Positions 43,164-51,800 of a stretch of DNA of 64,000 bases are shown here, in pieces. Every line of letters starts with the position of its first letter. The first letter of the stretch is position 1. The DNA comes from Brumimicrobium sp033722555. GTDB taxonomy: Bacteria; Bacteroidota; Bacteroidia; Flavobacteriales_D; Crocinitomicaceae. Under the pieces are notes generated by a model that made no database searches, was not told the origin of the DNA, and was given only the letters and a program-made list of their open reading frames with translations. The stretch is from contig JAWVYS010000009.1 of the NCBI GenBank assembly GCA_033722555.1, forward strand, positions 1 to 64,000. The letters are read 5' to 3'. Made by a program: the position numbers and the translations under genes.

Positions 43164-45659
43164 ATGAAACTTTTAATTGGGATAATCCTCACTTCTATCG
43201 TTTACGCCCCACTTTTCGCTCAGGTAGTGATCAACGAAGTTTCGTGTTCAAACCGTGGTAATGCTACGGATTCATTCGGTGAGAATGAAGATTGGGTAGA
43301 ATTTTTAAATACAGGTGGTACTCAAATTGATCTTACAGGATTCTATTTATCGGACAATCCAAACAAACTTGCCAAATGGCAGATTCCAAGTGGAGCCGTG
43401 CTGAATGCCGGACAGCGCATGATGGTTTATTTTTCAGGAAGAAACATTATGGTCGGTTCAGAACTACACCCTTCATTTAAACTTTCTCAGACCGAGGGGG
43501 ACGTCGTAATTCTTTCAGGTCCGGGAGGAAACATAGGAGACAGCGTACATCTGGCGAATAAGATCACTAAAAACAATCATTCTTTTGGACGTACCACAGA
43601 CGGTGCGGCCACGTGGTCACTTTTTCCTACCCCTACCCCTAATGCAGCGAATTCAGGAGGTACCTCCTTTTATATGCAAAGACCTTCATTTGTCCAACAG
43701 GCCGGTTTTTATTCAGGCCCTCAGAACATTGAAATCAATGTTCCGGCCGGTGGGCAGGTACGATACACCTTGGATGGCTCCGTTCCTACTGCTGCTTCTA
43801 CTTTGTATGCAGGTCCAATTAATATAACCGGGACAACTGTCATCAGGGCAGTGACCTTTGGTTCTCAAGAAGAAAGCTTGCCTGTGACCAGCACTTATTT
43901 CATTGATGAAAGTCACTCAGTGCCTGTGGTTTCTATTTCAGGAACCGGCGTGTATGACTTGATCGCCAATGGTAACGGAGGAAGTTTTGAACCTACCGGA
44001 AACTTTGAAATATTTGAAGACGATGCTTCATTCATCGAAACAGCGCTTGGTTCATTCAACAAGCATGGTAATGATTCGTGGGCTTATGATCAAAGAGGTT
44101 TTGATTTCATCGTAAGAGATGAATTCGGAGACAACCACAAAATCGATCATCAAATATTTCCTAATAAGGCCCGGACTCAGTTCAAGCGCTTAATTTTCAA
44201 AGCCGGAGCCAACGACAATTACCCGTTCGAAAACGGAGCACATATTAGAGACCCATTTGCACAAACCTTGTCTCAACGAGCAGGTCTTTTACTGGATGAA
44301 AGAACATGGAGACCTTGTGTATTGTACCTCAACGGAGTTTACTGGGGAGTGTATGAAATACGCGAAAAATATGATGATCATAATTTTACTGAAGAATATT
44401 ATAACCAAAGTGAAATTTACGGTCAGAACCAAAAAGGATTACACTTCCTTAAAACATGGGGAGGAACCTGGGAGGAGTACGGTGCTCCGGATGCTTTAAC
44501 GGAGTGGAACGCGTTACTCACTTTTATACAGAATAACAATATGGGAGACCCTGCTAACTTTAATTACGTAGACAGTGTATATAATTGGAGATCTCTTGTT
44601 GACTATTTCGTAATAAACTCCTTCATCGTTTCAAAGGATTGGTTAGACTGGAATACGGCCTGGTGGAGAGGTAGAAATCCTGCTGAGACCAAAAAGAAAT
44701 GGCGCTACACATTGTGGGACCTGGATGCATGTTTCAGTCATTACGTCAATTATACCGGAATACCCGACGAAAGTTCATCGGCTGATCCTTGCAATGTTGA
44801 AAACCTGCCGAACCCCGGAGGACAGGGACACACAACTATTCTCAGTAAATTAATGGCAGAGAACAGTATAGTGGATCAGTATTACAAAACGCGTTATATC
44901 GATTTGAACAACACGTACTTTTCATGTGATTATTTAATTCCGTTGCTGGATTCCATGTTAAATACGTTTGCTTCTGAAATGCCCCGACAGATTGCTCTTT
45001 GGGGAGGTACTGTAGCCGGATATGACGCGGCCGTTCAAAAATTACGCGATTCAATTCTAGCCAGATGTACGGCGATCAATGCAGGTCTGGTTGACTGTTA
45101 TAATCTTGAAGGACCTTATAACCTAATCGTAGACGTTGAACCGATTGGTGCGGGTGAGGTAAAAGTAAATTCTGTGTGGGCTCCTACCTTTCCTTGGGCA
45201 ACTTCTTATTTTGGAAATATTCAGACCCTTTTAAGAGCAAAGGCCAATCCGGGATTCACTTTCGATCACTGGGAATATGACCTTGGTCCGTTGAATGATC
45301 CCATAGAAAGCGATTCAAACAGTTTAGACATTCAAGGAAATGAAAAGATCGTAGCTGTGTTCAGGCCTGACGATACACCGGGAGAGGGAGTTCAGCTACC
45401 CAACGCCTTTTCACCAAATGGAGACGGACACAACGATTTCTTTAAGGCAAAGGTGGGTGCTGACGTTGCTGAAATAAGCATATTAATTTACGACCGCTGG
45501 GGAAATAAAGTATTTGAATCAAACGATAAAAATTTCGTCTGGGACGGTAATTTCAACGGCCAATTCCTCAATACGGGTGTTTACGCCTATGGAATGACAA
45601 TTACCTATTACGACGGTATAAAACAAACTCTTTCAGGAAACATCACCTTAATTCGCTAA
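43164..45659 (+). CDS. T9SS type B cargo with lamin-tail, chitobiase-like and CotH kinase domains
   Basis: An 831-residue secreted enzyme-like protein. Order: signal peptide (1-20); lamin-tail domain (about 21-125, VVINEVSCSN...WVEFLNTG); a chitobiase/FN3-type domain (about 175-245, VRYTLDGSVPTAAS); CotH-kinase-like region (about 260-640) with LYLNGVYWGVYEIREKYDD and the metal motif LWDLDACF; a divergent InlB-like repeat (about 655-745, GFTFDHWEYDLG); and the type B sorting domain (PNAFSPNGDGHNDFF ... IYDRWGNKVFES ... SGNITLIR). CotH proteins are atypical extracellular or spore-coat kinases. It is followed two bases later by its PorP/SprF partner. A -7-like TAACTTTA lies just upstream. Confidence 0.93.
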   Translation: MKLLIGIILTSIVYAPLFAQVVINEVSCSNRGNATDSFGENEDWVEFLNTGGTQIDLTGFYLSDNPNKLAKWQIPSGAVLNAGQRMMVYFSGRNIMVGSELHPSFKLSQTEGDVVILSGPGGNIGDSVHLANKITKNNHSFGRTTDGAATWSLFPTPTPNAANSGGTSFYMQRPSFVQQAGFYSGPQNIEINVPAGGQVRYTLDGSVPTAASTLYAGPINITGTTVIRAVTFGSQEESLPVTSTYFIDESHSVPVVSISGTGVYDLIANGNGGSFEPTGNFEIFEDDASFIETALGSFNKHGNDSWAYDQRGFDFIVRDEFGDNHKIDHQIFPNKARTQFKRLIFKAGANDNYPFENGAHIRDPFAQTLSQRAGLLLDERTWRPCVLYLNGVYWGVYEIREKYDDHNFTEEYYNQSEIYGQNQKGLHFLKTWGGTWEEYGAPDALTEWNALLTFIQNNNMGDPANFNYVDSVYNWRSLVDYFVINSFIVSKDWLDWNTAWWRGRNPAETKKKWRYTLWDLDACFSHYVNYTGIPDESSSADPCNVENLPNPGGQGHTTILSKLMAENSIVDQYYKTRYIDLNNTYFSCDYLIPLLDSMLNTFASEMPRQIALWGGTVAGYDAAVQKLRDSILARCTAINAGLVDCYNLEGPYNLIVDVEPIGAGEVKVNSVWAPTFPWATSYFGNIQTLLRAKANPGFTFDHWEYDLGPLNDPIESDSNSLDIQGNEKIVAVFRPDDTPGEGVQLPNAFSPNGDGHNDFFKAKVGADVAEISILIYDRWGNKVFESNDKNFVWDGNFNGQFLNTGVYAYGMTITYYDGIKQTLSGNITLIR

Positions 45660-45661
45660 CA

Positions 45662-46696
45662 ATGAAGTATTTTTCGCTGATTCTATTTTTATCTTTCGGA
45701 TTTACAATCAAAATATTCGGGCAGGATATTCATTTTTCACAAACTGCGCAAACCCCCTTATGGATAAATCCTGCGATTACGGGCGTTTACGAAGGTTGGG
45801 AAAGAGTGATTATTAACCATAGAAATCAGTGGCTAGGTTCAAATACACAGTACATGACTACCGCTCTTGCCGCTGACCTGAATTTTTTTAAAACTCGTCA
45901 GAACGATAAAGCCCATATTGGTCTGGGTATTTTTCTTTGGAATGATATTGCCGGTGACGCTAACTATGGAACTCGTCAGGGACAATTAAGCCTTTCAGGA
46001 ATTCTTCCCATGGGCAACGGACATCAATTGTCGGCCGGATTACAAGGTGGAATTGGCAACCGCGGTGGAAATATGAGCAAACTACTCTTTGAAAGCCAGT
46101 GGGACGGCGAAGTTTTCAACCCGGAACTAAACAACAATGAGAGCGCTACTCTGCAGTCGAATAATTATTTTGATATGTCGGCCGGAATAAACTATTTGTA
46201 TGACGGTGGAGAAAACACTTTTGCGCGTCAGGAAGACATAAAAATTCAGGTTGGCGCAGCAGTGTATCATGTCAACCAACCATCTGTAAAATACAACGGA
46301 CTCGAAAATGATTTAATTTATCGCAAATATGTCGGGCATTTCTCTTTGCTGAAAGATTTTTCACTATCCAAATGGTCTCTTGACGCAAATGCCGTAGGTA
46401 TCGTTCAGGGACCTCAGAAACAAATTATTTTGGGAGCACTTATGCGTTATCGAATGAAAGAAGGAACGAAAACAACTGCCCTGAAACAAGAAGCTTACTT
46501 TGCTTTTGGAATGTACACCCGCGTAGGAGATGCTGTTATTCCGGCAATTATGGTTGATATAAAAGGCTTCCAGCTCGGGATATCATACGACGTGACATAT
46601 TCGAAACTGCGCAATACCCATCCCGGTGGAACCCTCGAATTTTCGCTGGCATACAGAAACCTTTATACCGCATTGTTTAAGAAGGGAAGGTATTAA
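45662..46696 (+). CDS. PorP/SprF-family type IX secretion outer-membrane protein
   Basis: A 344-residue exported protein (signal peptide 1-20) matching PorP/SprF: QDIHFSQTAQTPLWINPAITGVYEGWERVIINHRNQW at the N-terminus and a barrel of amphipathic strands thereafter. Members bind the T9SS (GldK ring/SprA region) and each is usually encoded next to the large type B cargo it serves. It starts two bases after the CotH cargo stop, so it most likely handles that protein's attachment or export. It converges with a glycosyltransferase gene three bases away. Confidence 0.93.
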   Translation: MKYFSLILFLSFGFTIKIFGQDIHFSQTAQTPLWINPAITGVYEGWERVIINHRNQWLGSNTQYMTTALAADLNFFKTRQNDKAHIGLGIFLWNDIAGDANYGTRQGQLSLSGILPMGNGHQLSAGLQGGIGNRGGNMSKLLFESQWDGEVFNPELNNNESATLQSNNYFDMSAGINYLYDGGENTFARQEDIKIQVGAAVYHVNQPSVKYNGLENDLIYRKYVGHFSLLKDFSLSKWSLDANAVGIVQGPQKQIILGALMRYRMKEGTKTTALKQEAYFAFGMYTRVGDAVIPAIMVDIKGFQLGISYDVTYSKLRNTHPGGTLEFSLAYRNLYTALFKKGRY

Positions 46697-46699
46697 TAC

Positions 46700-47416
46700 C
46701 TAATTGGTAAATTTATATTTGAAGATACACCAGATGGCCCGGAAACCGTCTTTCCATCCTATCTTCTTCCCTTCGTCGTAGGTTCTGCCGTAGTAAGAAA
46801 TACCCACCTCATAAATTCGAATTCCCTTACGTTTGGCAATTTTAGCAGTGATTTCCGGCTCAATCCCAAAACGGTTTTCCTTGATATTTATGTCTTTTGC
46901 TATAGAAGTCCTGATGAGCTTATAACACGTCTCCATATCGGTTAGGTTCAGGTTTGTCATCATATTACTTAGATTCGTAAGGAATTTATTCCCTCTGGAA
47001 TGCCAATAGAAAAGAATTCTGTGTGGTTGATGCCCCATAAATCTAGAGCCGTAAACCACATCAGCATTATCCATAAAAACAGGCTTCAACAAATGATTAT
47101 ACTCCATTGGATCGTACTCCAAATCGGCATCCTGTACGATGAGGTAATCACCCGAACATTCTTTGATAGCCCGATTTATTGCGGCACCTTTCCCTTTATT
47201 CACTTCTTGTGAAAACAATCGGATATCCTCTTCCGGATGAGCTTTCATAAATGCCTCGATTTTCTCTACAGTCTTATCCTTTGAACAATCATTAACAATG
47301 ATTATCTCTTTTCGAACCCCGTCTCTGAGTTCCACTTCAAGGATTTTTTCGAGAATCAGTGTGATGGTGGCCTCCTCGTTATAGGCAGGAATTAAAATCG
47401 AAAGTTTCTTGATCAT
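46700..47416 (-). CDS. Family 2 glycosyltransferase
   Basis: A 238-residue GT2 enzyme with the family start SILIPAYNEEATI, the nucleotide-sugar loop IIVNDCSKD and the metal-binding DxD region (VQDADLEYDP), plus TNLNLTDMETCYKLI typical of dolichol-phosphate-mannose-synthase-like members. No transmembrane segment is present, so it acts at the cytoplasmic face. Donor and acceptor are not known. It is separated from the CoA-transferase gene upstream on the same strand by 20 bases, so the two may share a transcript without a shared function being evident. Confidence 0.92.
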   Translation of the reverse strand: MIKKLSILIPAYNEEATITLILEKILEVELRDGVRKEIIIVNDCSKDKTVEKIEAFMKAHPEEDIRLFSQEVNKGKGAAINRAIKECSGDYLIVQDADLEYDPMEYNHLLKPVFMDNADVVYGSRFMGHQPHRILFYWHSRGNKFLTNLSNMMTNLNLTDMETCYKLIRTSIAKDINIKENRFGIEPEITAKIAKRKGIRIYEVGISYYGRTYDEGKKIGWKDGFRAIWCIFKYKFTN

Positions 47417-47436
47417 GATTCTTGTATGCTATCAAA

Positions 47437-48093
47437 TTAAAAACGCATCTCAGGAACATGATCGGGTACAACCAGATCTCCTTCAGTCGCTTTCTGTATT
47501 TCTTCCACACTAACACCCGGAGCTCTCTCCAGCAGGTGAAATTTATTGTTTTTAACCTCGAGTACAGCCAAATCAGTAACTACCTTTGTTACGCAACCTA
47601 CCCCCGTTAAAGGAAGAGTACATTTTTTCAGAATTTTTGATTCTCCGGCCTTATTGGTGTGCATCATCGCCACAATAATATTCTCTGCAGAACCGACGAG
47701 ATCCATCGCTCCACCCATTCCCTTCACCATTTTTCCGGGGATCTTCCAGTTGGCGATATCCCCGTTTTGAGCGACTTCCATTGCTCCGAGCACCGTAAGC
47801 TGAACGTGATTGCCTCTAATCATAGCAAAGGAAGTAGCAGAATCAAAGAATACAGCTCCCGGTTTAACAGTGATTGTCTGTTTACCTGCATTAATCAGGT
47901 CAGCATCTTCCTCTCCCTGAAACGGGAAGTTCCCCATTCCAAGTACACCATTTTCCGACTGGAATTCAACCTGAATATCTTCGGGAACATAGTTTGCTAC
48001 TAAAGTAGGGATTCCTATACCCAAATTCACGTACCAACCGTCCTCTAGCTCCTGCGCGATTCTTTTCGCAATTCCAATTTTATCTAAGGCCAT
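47437..48093 (-). CDS. scoB: 3-oxoacid CoA-transferase, subunit B
   Basis: Transfers CoA between succinyl-CoA and an acetoacetate-type acid (with subunit A). The 218-residue protein has the subunit-B pattern GWYVNLGIGIPTLVANYVP and the catalytic glutamate in SENGVLGMG. The internal ATG at 48093 aligns with family starts; a longer frame adds 12 residues upstream. Subunit A is not adjacent, which is unusual since the two are normally neighbours. A -7 element TATATTTG lies at 48127-48134 on the minus strand. Confidence 0.9.
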   Translation of the reverse strand: MALDKIGIAKRIAQELEDGWYVNLGIGIPTLVANYVPEDIQVEFQSENGVLGMGNFPFQGEEDADLINAGKQTITVKPGAVFFDSATSFAMIRGNHVQLTVLGAMEVAQNGDIANWKIPGKMVKGMGGAMDLVGSAENIIVAMMHTNKAGESKILKKCTLPLTGVGCVTKVVTDLAVLEVKNNKFHLLERAPGVSVEEIQKATEGDLVVPDHVPEMRF

Positions 48094-48182
48094 GGAAATA
48101 CTGTTTTTAAGTTCTATGTAAGCACTCAAATATACATTATTTTCCCGGTTTGAATTAAAACCATCGCCTTTTAAGGAGCTAT

Positions 48183-49430
48183 TTATTCGAAAAACCCTAC
48201 GCCGGCAGTGGTATTCGTTTGTGAATCGATAAGAATAAAAGCACCGTTTTCTTTGTTGTTAGAGAAACTGTCTCTGTGAACGGCTTTATTCACTGCGATC
48301 TCTACCAGTCCTATATCGTTCATATTCAGAAACTCAGTTTGCTCTTCACGACCGGAAAAATCCGTCGCTATCTTATGTGTGATCTTTTTAATTTTAGAAC
48401 TTACCGAGTGTACGCCATGCTGAAGCTCATATTTTCCCGAGAGCGAAAGAGGCTGCTGATCCATCCAGCAGACAGTAGCAGTCAATAATTTATCCGAATC
48501 GGGAAGTTCATCAGCCTTAACGATCATATCACCGCGAGAAACATTCACATCATCTTCGAGGGTTATGGTAATTGAGGAACCTCTTTCGGCAACCTCGTAT
48601 TCCTGGTCAAAAAACTGTATGGATGATATTCTGGACAAGGTATTCGAAGGGAGTATTCTTACCTGATCACCCACTGCCAAACTGTTTCCTTTAAGCTTTC
48701 CGGCATATCCACGATAATCGTGATAACCTTCCTTTTTCGGGCGAATTACCGTCTGAACCTGAAAACGAGCCTTTCCGTCATCGAAAACATCCTCGATATT
48801 TATTTTTTCCAGATGCTCAAGGAGTGTTTCACCGTTGTACCATTCCATATTCTCAGAAGGATTTACGAGATTATCTCCTTTGAGTGCACTGATCGGAACA
48901 AAGGTTATATTTTGGTTTTTATACGAACCTTTATCGATGAGCGCTTTAAATTCCTCCCGAATTCCCTCGAAACGTTGTTGGTCATAATCCACAAGGTCCA
49001 TTTTATTCACGGCGACAATTATATCCTTGACTCTTAGCAAATTATTGATAAAGAAATGACGTTTCGTTTGTTCGATAACTCCGTTTCTGGCGTCCACAAG
49101 AATTATGGATGCCTGTGAAGTGGATGCACCTGTCACCATATTCCGGGTATACTCTATATGTCCGGGTGTATCCGCAATAATATAGGAACGATTAGGCGTC
49201 GAAAAGTAGATATGGGCAACATCAATGGTTATACCCTGTTCTCTTTCCGCGACCAGACCGTCGGTAGCCAGCGAAAAATCGAGGTAATCATACCCTTTTC
49301 TTCTGCTACTTTCCCTGATTGATTCCAGTTTGTCTGCGGTTAAAGATTTTGTATCGTATAAAAGTCTCCCTATTAGTGTGGATTTGCCGTCATCCACACT
49401 GCCGGCGGTTGCAATTTTCAGTACTTCCAT
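48183..49430 (-). CDS. cysN: Sulfate adenylyltransferase subunit 1 (GTPase)
   Basis: The GTP-hydrolysing subunit that drives APS formation from sulfate and ATP with CysD. The 415-residue protein is EF-Tu-like: G1 GSVDDGKST near residue 10, G3 DTPGH, G4 NKMD, followed by two beta-barrel domains. It lacks the C-terminal APS kinase (CysC) domain found in some NodQ-type fusions. Last gene of the Rrf2-controlled cluster; it starts 11 bases after cysD. Confidence 0.95.
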   Translation of the reverse strand: MEVLKIATAGSVDDGKSTLIGRLLYDTKSLTADKLESIRESSRRKGYDYLDFSLATDGLVAEREQGITIDVAHIYFSTPNRSYIIADTPGHIEYTRNMVTGASTSQASIILVDARNGVIEQTKRHFFINNLLRVKDIIVAVNKMDLVDYDQQRFEGIREEFKALIDKGSYKNQNITFVPISALKGDNLVNPSENMEWYNGETLLEHLEKINIEDVFDDGKARFQVQTVIRPKKEGYHDYRGYAGKLKGNSLAVGDQVRILPSNTLSRISSIQFFDQEYEVAERGSSITITLEDDVNVSRGDMIVKADELPDSDKLLTATVCWMDQQPLSLSGKYELQHGVHSVSSKIKKITHKIATDFSGREEQTEFLNMNDIGLVEIAVNKAVHRDSFSNNKENGAFILIDSQTNTTAGVGFFE

Positions 49431-49441
49431 GTCTTAAAATT

Positions 49442-50344
49442 TTAAAAATATCCCTGCTGTTTTCTTTTTTCCATTGCTGCTTCGGCTCTTTTATCATCGA
49501 TGCGCGCACCGCGTTCAGAAATCGATGAATCTCTGATTTCACCAACAACGCCATCTATATCAAAAGCCAACGATTCCACCGCAGCTGTACAACTCATATC
49601 ACCAACCGTCCGGAACCTTACAATCTTTTCTACAACGAGTTCATCGGATTCACGATAAACGAACTCATCGTGCGCAGGCCAAATAAGTCCGTCTCTTTCG
49701 AATACGCTTCTCTTGTGCGCAAAATAAATCGAAGGGATCTTAATATTTTCCTGCTGTATATAGTTCCAAACGTCAAGCTCGGTCCAGTTCGAGATTGGGA
49801 ATACACGCACATTTTGCCCGAATTCAATTCTACCGTTAAGCATGTCAAATACTTCGGGACGCTGGTTTTTTTCATCCCACTGACCGAAATCATCCCGCAC
49901 GGAGAATATTCTTTCCTTGGCTCTCGCCTTTTCCTCATCTCGTCTGGCCCCGCCTATACAAGCATCAAAACCGTGAGCTTCTATTGCGTCGAGAAGCGTT
50001 TCTATCTGAAGCATATTTCTGCTTGCATATTTCCCGCTTTCCTCCTTTACGCGACCGGAGTCAATATTGTCCTGCACCTTGTGCACAAAAAGTTCCAATC
50101 CCAGTTCTTCCACCAGTTCATCCCGAAACTGAATTGTTTCAGGGAAATTATGGCCTGTATCCACGTGCAAAAGAGGGAAAGGAATTTTGGCCGGATAAAA
50201 GGCCTTTTGTGCCAATCTCACCAGAGTGATAGAATCTTTCCCCCCTGAAAATAAGATAACCGGTTTTTCGAACTGTGCCGCTACCTCTCTAAGGATATAT
50301 ATTGCCTCGTTTTCAAGAGGATTCTTTTTTACTGTCTTGATCAT
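49442..50344 (-). CDS. cysD: Sulfate adenylyltransferase subunit 2
   Basis: Catalytic subunit of ATP sulfurylase. The 300-residue PP-loop protein has the signature FSGGKDSITLVRLA (about residue 32), HVDTGHNFPETI, the CIGGARRDEEKARAKERIFS loop and a C-terminal region ending in MEKRKQQGYF. It lies between cysH and cysN in one operon, 15 bases after cysH. Confidence 0.96.
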   Translation of the reverse strand: MIKTVKKNPLENEAIYILREVAAQFEKPVILFSGGKDSITLVRLAQKAFYPAKIPFPLLHVDTGHNFPETIQFRDELVEELGLELFVHKVQDNIDSGRVKEESGKYASRNMLQIETLLDAIEAHGFDACIGGARRDEEKARAKERIFSVRDDFGQWDEKNQRPEVFDMLNGRIEFGQNVRVFPISNWTELDVWNYIQQENIKIPSIYFAHKRSVFERDGLIWPAHDEFVYRESDELVVEKIVRFRTVGDMSCTAAVESLAFDIDGVVGEIRDSSISERGARIDDKRAEAAMEKRKQQGYF

Positions 50345-50359
50345 ACCGTCAAAATTTAA

Positions 50360-50968
50360 TTATTTATGTATTCCACATTCCCGGTTTGCCAAAGCTTTGG
50401 TTGGATCGTAATAAATATGCTCATTCGGCAAATCATAAGCAGCCAGATAAGCATCAAGATCCGCATCGGTGAAATGGTAGAAAGGACTTATTTTTAATAC
50501 CCCATCTTCCGATGCTGATACGATATCAATCGAATCTCTGAATGCTGTTTGACCTTTTCGAAGGTTTGTAAACCAAACATCAGGTGTATGCTCCTTCATC
50601 GCCCGGCGAAAAGGTTCAAGTTTAACCTGTTCTGAAAAAAGAGCATGATCGGCCGAATCCACCTCAGGAATTCCCATAACTACATCGCGATAACCCGAAG
50701 ACAATTGAGGAACATATATATCAATATTCAGGTCAAATCTTTGAATTAAATCATGTGCATGCCTGTATGTGTTCGGAGTATTGTAACCGGTATCGCACCA
50801 AATAACTTTGATGTTCGGGTCTACCTGGGTTACAAGATGCAGAATAGCCACTTCATAAGGCCTGAAGTTCGTAGTTACAACAGGGCTTTTTGCCGTTTGT
50901 AAGGCCCACTCTACTACCTGAGTTGGGTTTGCCTCCCTGAATCTTCTATTAATTTGTGTAATTTCCAT
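50360..50968 (-). CDS. cysH: Phosphoadenylyl-/adenylyl-sulfate reductase, cluster-free type
   Basis: Reduces activated sulfate to sulfite using thioredoxin. The 202-residue protein is at the short end of the family. The catalytic C-terminal ECGIHK motif (Cys198) is present. The paired cysteines that bind [4Fe-4S] in APS reductases are absent: the position where they occur reads EQVKLEPFRRAM, and the only other cysteine is Cys58 (WCDTG). This predicts an enzyme without an iron-sulfur cluster, either PAPS-dependent or a cluster-free APS reductase. The operon carries cysD and cysN but no APS kinase. It lies six bases after the DUF2061 gene. Confidence 0.9.
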   Translation of the reverse strand: MEITQINRRFREANPTQVVEWALQTAKSPVVTTNFRPYEVAILHLVTQVDPNIKVIWCDTGYNTPNTYRHAHDLIQRFDLNIDIYVPQLSSGYRDVVMGIPEVDSADHALFSEQVKLEPFRRAMKEHTPDVWFTNLRKGQTAFRDSIDIVSASEDGVLKISPFYHFTDADLDAYLAAYDLPNEHIYYDPTKALANRECGIHK

Positions 50969-50974
50969 CGTTTA

Positions 50975-51229
50975 TTATTTACCCCATCTTACCTGATTCC
51001 ATATTCTTTCGTGTAGAAAATAAAGCACCATTTTAGTAAACAGTTCTATCGAGCCAATGGAAAAAGCCAGTGTAAGTTCTCCTGACAACATCCAGGAAAT
51101 AAAAATCGTGTCGATAGTCCCTACTGTTCTCCAGCTAAGTGCTTTTACCAAACTACGCACCGGCCTGTCTGAAGTACCAAGGTCCGAACTCCTTTCTTTT
51201 CTACTTATAAAAATCTGATCCAGAATCAT
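50975..51229 (-). CDS. DUF2061 small membrane protein of the sulfate assimilation operon
   Basis: An 84-residue protein with the DUF2061 pattern RSLVKALSWRTVGTIDTIFISWMLSGE and the terminal LYFLHERIWNQVRWGK. Two hydrophobic spans (about 32-52, 55-72) predict an inner-membrane protein. It is the first gene after the cys promoter, six bases upstream of cysH, and such genes recur in sulfur-assimilation clusters. A role in sulfate or sulfite handling is inferred only from that context. Confidence 0.85.
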   Translation of the reverse strand: MILDQIFISRKERSSDLGTSDRPVRSLVKALSWRTVGTIDTIFISWMLSGELTLAFSIGSIELFTKMVLYFLHERIWNQVRWGK

Positions 51230-51249
51230 TTTACTCTTTAAATTATTTA

Positions 51250-51268
51250 CCCTATCGGTTTAGTAGGT
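51250..51268. promoter_or_regulatory. Candidate Rrf2 operator in the cys leader
   Basis: CCTATCGGTTTAGTAGG reads as an imperfect palindrome (CCTA...TAGG arms) just downstream of the cys promoter's -7 element, overlapping the expected transcription start. Parts of it, TACTAAA and CCGATA, recur in the same order five bases further apart just upstream of the rrf2 gene (51776-51795). The neighbouring gene encodes an Rrf2 regulator, so an operator is plausible. Confidence 0.4.
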
Positions 51269-51272
51269 TTTG

Positions 51273-51303
51273 CAAATTTAGAAATATAATCCCGTTGACC
51301 AAA
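51273..51303 (-). promoter_or_regulatory. Promoter of the DUF2061-cysH-cysD-cysN operon
   Basis: On the minus strand TTTG (+ coordinates 51300-51303), 19 bases, then TAAATTTG (51273-51280), a textbook Bacteroidota arrangement. The DUF2061 ATG lies 43 bases downstream of the -7 element. Confidence 0.75.
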
Positions 51304-51330
51304 CAAATCCAGGATTAATTTTATGTTAAT

Positions 51331-51756
51331 TCAAGAAAGTGATGTATTTGCAACGAGATCAGCGAGTGTTTTGTTCTTAAGAACACCAAGTGTACTGTCG
51401 CGGACTTCAAGCATCAGCCGATGGACACTGCATCTCTCCTCGTCAGGGCAGTCGTCGCATTTTTCGTAAAAGTTCAGACTTACGCAAGGAACCATTGCTA
51501 TGGGACCTTCGAGCAGTCGAATCACATCGCTCATATAAATATCCTTAGCTGGTTTGAGTAGATAATAACCTCCCCCTTTGCCTTTTTTGGCACCTAGAAA
51601 TCCGGCTTTTTTAAGTGAAAGTAAAATAGATTCGAGAAATTTATGAGAAATGTTTTCATGCTTCGCGATCACAGCAACCTGAAATGGACCCTTTCCCTCT
51701 TCCCGCGCCATGAAGGTAAGTGCTTTGATACCGTATTTGGTCTTTTTAGACAGCAT
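51331..51756 (-). CDS. Rrf2-family transcriptional regulator
   Basis: A 141-residue winged-helix regulator (MLSKKTKYGIKALTFMAREEG at the start, HENISHKFLESILLSLKKAGFLGAKKGKGGGY recognition helix/wing). It carries four cysteines in the C-terminal part (CVSLNFYEKCDDCPDEERC), the IscR/NsrR-style region that in Fe-S Rrf2 proteins binds a cluster, so it may sense redox or sulfur status. It lies directly upstream of the cys operon in the same orientation, making it the likely regulator of that operon and, through a similar sequence upstream of its own start, possibly itself. Confidence 0.9.
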   Translation of the reverse strand: MLSKKTKYGIKALTFMAREEGKGPFQVAVIAKHENISHKFLESILLSLKKAGFLGAKKGKGGGYYLLKPAKDIYMSDVIRLLEGPIAMVPCVSLNFYEKCDDCPDEERCSVHRLMLEVRDSTLGVLKNKTLADLVANTSLS

Positions 51757-51800
51757 GAAGTAAAGTTAAAAACATTTACTAAAATGGTCCGATAAGGAAT

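Noticed and set aside
49670..50248. 192-codon plus-strand frame
   Set aside because: Antisense to cysD, whose PP-loop and other motifs are intact.
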